NCBI GenBank assembly: GCA_033032865.1
Contig: JAWHQI010000268.1
Location: 310,001-374,000, forward strand
Direction: 5' to 3'
DNA from: Dactylorhiza incarnata
Lineage: Eukaryota; Streptophyta; Magnoliopsida; Asparagales; Orchidaceae
Length of the DNA: 64,000 nt
The first letter of the stretch is position 1; each line of letters opens with the position of its first letter. The notes under the pieces are model-generated. The model saw only the letters and a program-made list of their open reading frames with translations. It ran no database searches and was not told the origin of the DNA. Below, piece by piece: positions 57,210 to 64,000 of this stretch. A program made the translations under genes and the position numbers.

Positions 57210-57476
57210 TCATCGCGACGCATTCTTGAATACCACATTGACGGAGCTCAAATTGTCCACGAGAATGCAGGAGACCACGTAGTTTTCTACTGCAACCTTG
57301 ATCACCACCGCGTCATGGAAGGGGTTCTCGTTTCTCAACATATCCTCCTCAAAGAAGGTGATCTTCTCCCCATCGGTGATGGGTTCTGGGAAGTCGAGGT
57401 CATGCTCCAACGATAGACCGCATGAAGACTCCCCTTTTGTGTCGCTTCCAGTCCCACCCCATCGTAGATAACCCAT
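57210..57476 (-). pseudogene. Tat protease region
   Basis: FFEEDMLRNENPFHDAVVIK leads to the retropepsin-like site CILVDNLSSVNVVF, where Tat elements usually have LVDNGSSADIL. The Gly after Asn is Leu here. The frame lies just right of the solo LTR. Confidence 0.75.
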
Positions 57477-57499
57477 ATCACTCCATGGGCTCTGAGATC

Positions 57500-58380
57500 C
57501 CCTCGGTCTTCACACAATCTTGGGGCGGGGGCATCTCCCACGCTCCTAATCACCTCTCCTCCTCCTTGCTCCTGCTTCCCCTCCCGGGCTCCCACTCGTC
57601 CCACTCATTTTCTCAACTTCAAGAACTCAAGACACATTGTCATCATGTGACCTTCCACCTCGTGGAAGTCACAGTAAGACATCATCATGCGTTACGCTTC
57701 TTTTCGAGGTTGACGCGGTCGTCCTCCTCGACCACGACTGATTACATTTGCTTCTTATGGAGGTGCCTGGTTCTGCCTCCACTGCCCTGGTCTCCTCTCA
57801 GGGGAGTTGTAGCGGGCCCGACGCTCGAGCGAGAACCTCCTCCCCTGTCTCTCTGAGTAGCCTCCTCCTGCTGGCCTCCATGCTGGCCTGCTGGGCGGGA
57901 CCTGAAACCTTCTCTCCCGGTCTCGATGATCCCGACCCTCTCTAGATCCTTTTCCTTCTCGTCTCCTCGACTCTTCCATCTTCTTGGCCTCCCGTCTGCT
58001 GCTTCTGGTTACCGCCTTCTCACTTCCTCCCCCCAACCTGGACAACTTGGCCATAAATTCCAAATTCGCCGCTTCACTCCCAATCTGCCTCGCAGCCCAA
58101 TCGATCAGATTTTCGAACGACAATGGGGGGTCCCAAGTGATTTCCATCTTGAAGAGTCCTCATTGCAGTCTGAGATTAAATGCTAGCATGACAATATGTC
58201 CCAGGACTTCCTGAACCAAGAGAATTTCTTCTTGGAAGCGGTCGATGTATGACCCCAACATCTCTTGAGGTCCCTGCTTGATGAGGAAAAGAGCCTCCGA
58301 CCATTTCTTCCTTTTCTTTGAGGTGGAGAAATGGAACAGAAAGGCCCTGCGCAAGTCCTCGAAGTTATAGATTGAGCTCC
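57500..58380 (-). pseudogene. Tat gag, C-terminal half
   Basis: Just beyond the inserted LTR the frame gives SSIYNFEDLRRAFLFHFSTS and KWSEALFLIKQGPQEMLGSY with the retrotransposon gag fold. The next frame (57755-58147) holds FENLIDWAARQIGSEAA and an Arg/Glu-rich tail (SRREAKKMEESRRREG). A zinc-knuckle region was not clear. Frame changes occur near 58150 and below 57755. Confidence 0.85.
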
Positions 58381-58385
58381 CTGGT

Positions 58386-59687
58386 TTTTGAAACCGACGA
58401 CCGGTCTCTTGAGTTCGGACCCACTGAGGGTGTAGCCCACACCTACTTATCCCTCACTTGCGCTCTTGACTGTGGATGTAGAACTTGGAACAGACCCAAG
58501 GCTGTAGAGAGGAGGTCCAGCCACACACCCGGAAGATCTTAGAGAACTTCCCCTCCCAAACTAATGCTCAATCGGGCACCTTGAAGGGCACTAACAACCA
58601 ACCAAAAACTAACCTGAAGGAGAGAGCTCAAAAGATCGGGTCCCATCCAAGGTGCCCTTAAGGGTCTATTTATAGATTCTCTTGGTTGGACTGCAAATAT
58701 CATAAATCCGCCTTTTGGTTTTACTAATCGCACCCCAAGTTGGTCTGTTAACAGCCTAACTCCCCTGTTCTGAAGGGCTATTGACATCCCACGAAAGGTA
58801 TCTAGGTAATTTTACCCCCAAATCCCCCTGGGCGAGTGGTTCATGAAAGCACCTCTCGCCCAACCTCCCGCGTGCCTGACTTCCTCGCGCCTGTGGGGCG
58901 AATGGCCCTTAAAGGCGCCACTCGCAGTGTCCCTGGGCTCCTGGGCGAGAACCGGCGACCGGTCTCTTGAGTTCGGACCCACTGGGGGGTGTAGCCCTCA
59001 CCTACTTATCCCTCACTTGCGCTCTTGACTGTGGATGTAAAACTTCGAACAGACCCAAGGATATAGCAAGGAGGTCCCGCCACACACCCGGAAGATCTTA
59101 GAAAGCTTCCCCTCCCAAACCAATGCTCAGCTGGGCACCTTGGAGGGCACTAGCAGCCAACTAAAAACTAACCTGGAGGAGAGAGCTCAAAAGATTGGGT
59201 CCCCTCCAAGGTGCCCTTAAGGGTCTATTTATAGATTCTCTAGGCTGGACTGCAAATAACATAAATCCGCCTTTTGGTTTTACTAATCGCACCCCAAATT
59301 GGTCTGCTAACAACCTAACTCCACTGTTCTGAAGGGCTATTGATAGCCCACGAAGGGTATCTAAGTAATTTTACCCTCAAATCCCCCTGGGCGAGTGGTT
59401 CATGAAAGCACCTCTCGCCCGACCTCCCGCGTGCCTGACTTCCTGGCACCCGCAGGGCGAATGGCTCTTGAAGGCGCCACTCGCAGGATCCCTGGGCTCC
59501 TGGGCGAGTAGGGCCCCGCCGCTCACTCGTTTGATTGTCATTGCCTCTGCGCCTCATTCGCGTGAGTGCCATACGAGAGAGGTCGCACTCGCTCGGAACC
59601 CCTTCTAACCCGGGTGAAAACCCTCTTTGCTTGCTTTTTTGCCTATCCTAAGCCTGAGGCCCCACTCAACAAATACGTGGTTGTACA
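58386..59687. mobile_element. Solo LTR inserted in gag, with internal 555-bp duplication
   Basis: It is flanked by 5-bp target duplications CTGGT (58381-58385 and 59688-59692) and ends TTGTACA. The start TTTTGAAACC resembles the Tat LTR start TGTTGAAACC with TG decayed. Inside, a block from CGACCGGTCTCTTGAGTTCG to CCTGGGCTCCTGGGCGAG is repeated in tandem (about 58398-58950 and 58951-59508). Shared motifs with the LTR at 60281 (GCCACACACCC, CTTCCCCTCC.AAAC) suggest a related Tat family. Confidence 0.82.
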
Positions 59688-59689
59688 CT

Positions 59690-60222
59690 GGTAGCTGGTG
59701 GAACCAGTCCCGGGCCTTTCCCTTAAAAGAGATGGTGAAAAGACGACACTTGAAAGCATTTGTCATCTGCCAGATCGACACTGCGTCTTCGAACCACTGC
59801 AGATGTTGGACGAGATCCTCCCTCCCAGAGTAATAGTTCATCGCCGGCTCCGTGAATCCCTCCGAGACAGGAGCGGTCAACACCAACTCGCAAAAAGGGC
59901 TAGTTGGCGCGATCTGGAGAGCTCGGCGAATTCGGGCATACTCGCCCTCAGAGTAGCGTGCCTCTGGCGGACTCGTGAGGAGCACTCGCGCGCGGAAAGG
60001 GTGATCCAACTCCTGAACGACCTTCTTGTCGGGCCGCTGACTTTGACCCAACTCGACTGGCGAGATGGTAACCGGTGGGGAAGGTTCAATAACTTTGGTA
60101 CGAGGTGCGAGCAGGGCTTGCAGTGTGTCCTCTATAGACCTCTGAAACTCCGCAAAATCACTTAGCGTAATGAACTCGCTTGACGGGTGCGAGTTGTCTC
60201 TGTGCTCTCCATGTTCAGTCAT
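59690..60222 (-). pseudogene. Tat gag, N-terminal half
   Basis: The frame starts with ATG at 60222, 59 bases from the LTR. It has a DFAEFQRSIEDTLQALL helix, PFRARVLLTSPPEARYSEGE, then PAMNYYSGREDLVQHLQWFE and KGKARDWFHQLP of the gag domain. It is broken at about 59692 by the inserted LTR, and continues collinearly at 58380. Confidence 0.9.
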
Positions 60223-60280
60223 GGTATTGCCGCTTGAGGTTTTCTACAAAAGCTATTGTCCACGCTCACCGCACCAAAAA

Positions 60281-61115
60281 TGTTGAAACCCGAATACCAG
60301 TTCAACTGAGTTCGGACCAAGAAGGGTAGCTTGAGTTACTTAGCTCGCGGTCGGACACCCGTGACTGGATATTTTGAGCTCGTATCTGATCCTCACCGAT
60401 AGTGGATGGAAACGTCTATTCTCTGACCCGCGAGTTGCAACGAGTAGGTTCAGCCACACACCCATAAGTTCTTTTAACTTCCCCTCCTAAAACCAAAGTC
60501 TGAGCTCGACACCTCGGATGGCTCAGAGACAGAACTCAAAAAGTACGAGCTCTAGGAGGCTGGGTCTGCCTTCTATGAGGTGCTATGCGTATAACCCATA
60601 ATTCGCCGAGATCAGAAATGCCTAGGAAGACGGTTATTTGCAGACCTCGCCACGAACATGGGGCGAGCAGAGAAACGCAGAGGCGAGCATGGGGCGAGAA
60701 GAGACGAGCAGAGGCGAGCAGAGGCGAGTACCTCACGAGTATGAGCGAGTAGCCCGTGTAACTCGCGAGCATATGTAGTATACTCGCCTGGACCCCCCCC
60801 CAGATTTCTCTATAAATAGACCCCCAAGGGTACTAAAAATGACACTTTTTGAAGTGGTCGAGGTCCTCCCAAGCTGGATACTCGCCAAGTCCATGCCCGC
60901 CTAGTACCTCGCCCAGCTTTTGGTTGCGGAGGGGAAGTTTCTTCCAAACTTCCGGGTATGTGGTGAGACCTCCCTTCTGGAGCACTGGGGGTGTGCTTAT
61001 AGCCATTTTCTCTCTCCTATTTTAGCTATTCGAGCCGTGGAGTTTGATCGCAGGATCAGTAACCTACGGCTGCATTGATCCAAATTTTGGTGTCGGGATT
61101 TTCCTGGCTTCAACA
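60281..61115 (-). repeat. 5' LTR of the Tat element (835 bp)
   Basis: It starts TGTTGAAACCC and ends GGCTTCAACA in plus orientation, giving the inverted end pair TGTTGAA/TTCAACA. On the minus strand it is followed by TTTTTGGTGCGGTGAGC, a possible diverged primer site of the TTTGGCGCCGTTGCC type used by related elements. CTATAAATAG lies near 60810. Confidence 0.8.
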
Positions 61116-61339
61116 CTATGAGTCCTATTTATTTATAAAACGTCCCATGGGCAAATGAGTCTTTACTGGTCTGCGGGTAGCGACCTCCGCCTTAAACATA
61201 ATACTAATCTCTGACCCCGACGGTCTGCTGATAGCGGCCTTCGCCCTAACCATAATACTAATCCCAAACCTTGACGATTTGCTGATAGCTAAATCGCCAA
61301 GAGGCTGCTACTTACTGGCAAGGGCGAGCTCAAAGGCTG

Positions 61340-63042
61340 GGATGGTCTGGGCTCGCCCCGCTCATCAGACGGCTACCTGGGCTCGCCTCGCCCATCAGGT
61401 GACCACCAGGGCTCGCACTGACAGCGAGCTCTATCGTCTTTCAGTACTCGTTATTGTGTGCTTTGCTAAATTTGCTTTCATCGTGATTTGTCAAGACGAA
61501 CCTTTAAGGATAAACTTTTTTAATTTAATTTCTATTAACAAATTTTTTAAAAATCAGTGTGAGCGACAACCAATACTGAACTCTATGTGAGTCTGCACAT
61601 GACTGAGAAACCAAACTCCTGCAAGACAACAACATCTACCACACAGTTTATTTATGAAAATTAATAAAATCGAGGGACCTCTAAGGGGCTGTTTGGGACG
61701 GTTTTTTTAGCTCCGTTTCATTTTCTGGAAAACGCTACCGCACGTTACAAGTTATTTGAAAAGTCTGTCGTTTGGAAAAGCTATCGCCAAAAACTCATTT
61801 TCTAATCTTTTTAAAGAGTCACGGGCCTTCTAATTTTCAACCTTTTCGAAAAACATTTTCTCAACCCGATACATAATTGACGCTGTCGTAAACGTTTCCT
61901 CCTCCCGATGTAGTTCGACAATACTGCGGAAACCCTAGCCTTTCTCCAGACGATCTATTTTCCGCATGACCACACATTTTTGGCTCGGGCGCACATTTTC
62001 GGCACGACCGTGCATTTTATCGCCCGAGCGCGCATTTTTAGCGCGGGCACCAATGACGGGCACACACTTTTCCATCTAACAAACATTTTTCCGTCCGAGC
62101 GTGCATTTTTCAGCCTGCCACATTTTTTTTCGCCCGAACGTGTATTTTTGGGTGCGTATTTTCCTCCCGAGCGCGCATTTTCTTACCGGACACACATTTT
62201 TTTGGCTCGATAACGCATTTTCCGTCCGTGAGCGCATTTTCGGCCCGGACTCGCATTTTTCGCTCGGGCACACATTTTTCGCCCGGGAGCGCTTTTCGTC
62301 CCGGGCACGCTTTTTAAGCCCGAACACGCTTTTTCAGCCCGGACAAGCATTTTCCGCCTGGGCGCACATTTTTTGAGTTTGGGTGCGCATTTTCCTCCCG
62401 GGCGCGCATTTTCTTACCGGACGCACATTTTTTGGCCCGACCGCTCATTTTCTGCTGGGTGCGTATTTGGGGCTCGAGCGCGCATTTACCACCTGAGCGC
62501 GCATTTTCAGGTTCGTGCTCGCATTTTCTGCCAGTGCCTGCATTTTCTGCCAGTGCCCGCATTTTCCTCCTGGGTGCGCATTTTTCGGCCCGAGCAAGCA
62601 TTTTCTGCTCATCAGTCGGCTACCTGGGCTCGCCTCGGCGATCAGGTGACCACCGGGCTCGCACTGGTGGCGAGCTCGATCGTCTTTCCGAATTCACTGT
62701 TGTGTGCTTGAGCTAAGTTTGCTCTCATCGTGATTTGTCAAGATGAACTTTCTCTATGCCCGCTGAATAAGGGTTGTACAGTCGCGCCGTGACACTGTAA
62801 CGGCCAGGGTACTAAAACGGCCGCACTGCCCCCCACATACTATCACTCATAATAAATATAAGGACAATTTTTTTAATTTAATTTCTATTAACAATTTTTT
62901 CAAAAAAAAAATTCAATGTGAGTGACCGCAAATACTGAACCCTATGTAAGTCCGCACATGACCTAGAAACCAAACTCCTCCAAGAGAGCAACATCTACCC
63001 CACAATTTATTTATGAAAATTAATAAAATTGAGGGACCTGTG
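61340..63042. repeat. Large direct duplication in intergenic sequence
   Basis: The block GGCTACCTGGGCTCGCCTCG, CGTGATTTGTCAAGA, TTTAATTTCTATTAACAA, ACCAAACTCCT and TTTATGAAAATTAATAAAAT occurs in order at about 61340-61685 and again at about 62600-63042. In the second copy about 100 bp (62755-62860) with CGCCGTGACACTGTAACGG are additional. Confidence 0.88.
61960..62605. repeat. Degenerate tandem repeat of GCGCATTTT(T/C) units
   Basis: About thirty units of 17-25 bp built on CGCATTTTCnGCCCGGGCG occur between the two arms of the flanking duplication. Long frames through it on both strands (rich in HIF, SAR and FPP) are products of the repeat, not genes. Confidence 0.9.
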
Positions 63043-63299
63043 AGATAAATACAATGGGAGCCGACAGATGGTCCGTTACAAACTTACAATAAGTCAAATT
63101 CTCGCCGGCGATCAATTAACGTCGTTGATTCCTATATCAAAGGCCCGAGTCATGTTAACATGCCAAATCACCTTCGTCCCAATCTCCATACAAAATAGCC
63201 ACGTGTACGGTTCAGAGCAGCAAGAGTCGAAATTTGGAATTTGCCGCGCGAACGGGTCAATAATAAGCCAGGTTCGGATCCGAGCCTCATCGCTATTTA

Positions 63300-63685
63300 G
63301 TGCTTCCAAGGAAAAAACACCGCACTTCGCTCATCGAACCAGAGGTTTCTCTTCTCTCTCCCCCGCCCCGACCTGTGATTCGAATTCCCCCCCTTCTCTC
63401 TCTACATTTCTGATCAGAAAACCCTAATCCCGCCTTTCTTGAGCGCCACAAGGAACGATCTCGGAGCTGACGGAGAAAGAAGCGGCCTCGGATTTGGAGG
63501 TTCTTGTTTCCGTCGTCTTCTTCTGTACCGAAGAAGAAAAGGGAGTCTTCGAGGGAAAGGGAAAGAGAGGCCTGAAAGATTTTCTGTTTTAGTTGATTTA
63601 TTCGAAACTTAGGGCTATTGGAAGGTGCAGTGAGAAGTCAACAGTTGTTTATTTCCTGTCGAAGCCGATTTGGAGTTAATAAGAG
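63300..63685 (+). other. Probable 5' UTR exon of a gene extending to the right
   Basis: CT-rich sequence (CTCTTCTCTCTCCCCCGC, 63351-63368) and a telo-box (AAACCCTAA, 63419-63427) precede a purine-rich leader. A consensus donor AAGAG|GTAAGA lies at 63685/63686. No ATG-initiated frame of convincing length exists, so the start codon would be in exon 2 beyond the window. The gene cannot be identified. Confidence 0.6.
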
Positions 63686-64000
63686 GTAAGAAACTCACTT
63701 CTCGTGATTTGCATGCGGGAAACATGTCGGCTTCGCCTTCTAGTTTGCTAACAAGTGTCACCGATTTTTTAGTGTTTTTTTAAATTTAATAAAAAGGCCG
63801 CAATTATTTCGTAGGAGGACTGCATACGCTTCTTGTGGCGCTCATATAAATGCAGAGATGTAGAAATAATCTGTATGGTTGCTTTCGAAAGATTTTTTTT
63901 TTTAAATGATTTTTAATTGTGGAGATATTTTTCAGCGAAGACCGTGTTTGATGAAGTTTGAACGTAGTGATTTAAGCAAAAACTATGCTGCTTGGATGTT
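63686..64000 (+). other. Probable first intron of the right-hand gene
   Basis: T-rich sequence downstream of the GTAAGA donor, typical of a plant leader intron. It runs off the window end. Confidence 0.5.

Larger units (their letters stand above)
47129..61115 (-). mobile_element. Tat-type Ty3/Gypsy element with antisense ORFs and tandem array
   Basis: On the minus strand the order is LTR (60281-61115), gag, protease, RT, RNase H, integrase, an ~88-bp tandem array, and then ORFs on the opposite strand. Antisense extra ORFs downstream of integrase, one with the putative gypsy-type transposon domain (PF04195 family), are a described feature of Tat/Retand-type elements. The left LTR was not found, so the element is truncated or its 3' LTR lies under the 44253-46858 region. 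Two other LTR insertions and a 381-bp duplication interrupt it. Confidence 0.82.

Noticed and set aside
61980..62711. Frames rich in HIF, SAR and FPP repeats on both strands
   Set aside because: Products of the GCGCATTTT tandem repeat; no start context, no domain, and open in multiple frames.
1..64000. tRNA, rRNA or organellar insertions
   Set aside because: No cloverleaf or rRNA signature was seen by eye; the only tRNA-related sequences are retrotransposon primer-binding sites. A tRNAscan-SE run would be decisive.

Overview
This is a plant nuclear genomic window, almost certainly from a flowering plant. The evidence is a plant-type eIF5 gene, the first exon of a chloroplast RelA/SpoT homologue, plant-specific LTR-retrotransposon lineages (a chromovirus, a Sirevirus-like Copia element, a Tat-type Gypsy element with an antisense extra ORF) and numerous Tourist-like and hAT-like MITEs. 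The species cannot be named from the sequence alone. No bacterial, phage, CRISPR or organellar gene system is present.

Genes. Three or four host transcription units are visible. (1) At 1893-2309 on the minus strand is a clean first exon that I recognise as the N-terminus of CRSH, the calcium-activated plastid RelA/SpoT homologue. It ends at a CAG|GT donor, and a Copia fragment lies where the intron would be. (2) At 23008-24318 on the minus strand is an intact, intronless eIF5 coding sequence, the only complete host gene. A candidate non-coding first exon for it lies at 31883-32110. (3) At 63300-63685 on the plus strand is a probable 5' UTR exon with a telo-box and a GTAAG donor, belonging to a gene that continues to the right. 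(4) A P450 fragment (4981-5300, minus) is a pseudogene.

Transposon landscape, left to right. 2-1680: 3' end of a decayed Copia element. 3071-5968: a cluster of MITEs and foldback elements. 5997-19808: a minus-strand Ty3/Gypsy chromovirus with 411-413 bp LTRs and a TTAC target duplication. It is split in its reverse transcriptase by an 8.4 kb minus-strand Sirevirus-like element (8615-17053) that has gag but no pol. 19844-20284: a Tourist MITE with another member of its own family inside it. 26841-27798: a very short LTR pair. 32881-35215: a Harbinger-type element and a Mutator-like transposase pseudogene. 36150-37636: a duplicated unit, one copy of which carries a hAT MITE, followed by a 30-bp minisatellite. 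37735-44140: GGTTCGG-rich elements and Copia LTR and gag fragments. 44253-46858: a probable Gypsy LTR. 47129-61115: a minus-strand Tat-type Gypsy element with plus-strand antisense ORFs, an ~88-bp tandem array, degraded pol, an Athila-like solo LTR with GTAAC target duplication between protease and RT, a second solo LTR with CTGGT target duplication in gag, and its own LTR at 60281-61115. 61340-63042: a duplicated intergenic block.

The genes do not form an operon or a joint pathway. The window is a gene-poor stretch where nested insertions separate isolated housekeeping genes. Most retroelement genes are visibly dead: a catalytic glutamate codon has become a stop, a protease Asp is Gly, the chromovirus RT has lost its catalytic region, and Mutator catalytic Asp residues are substituted.
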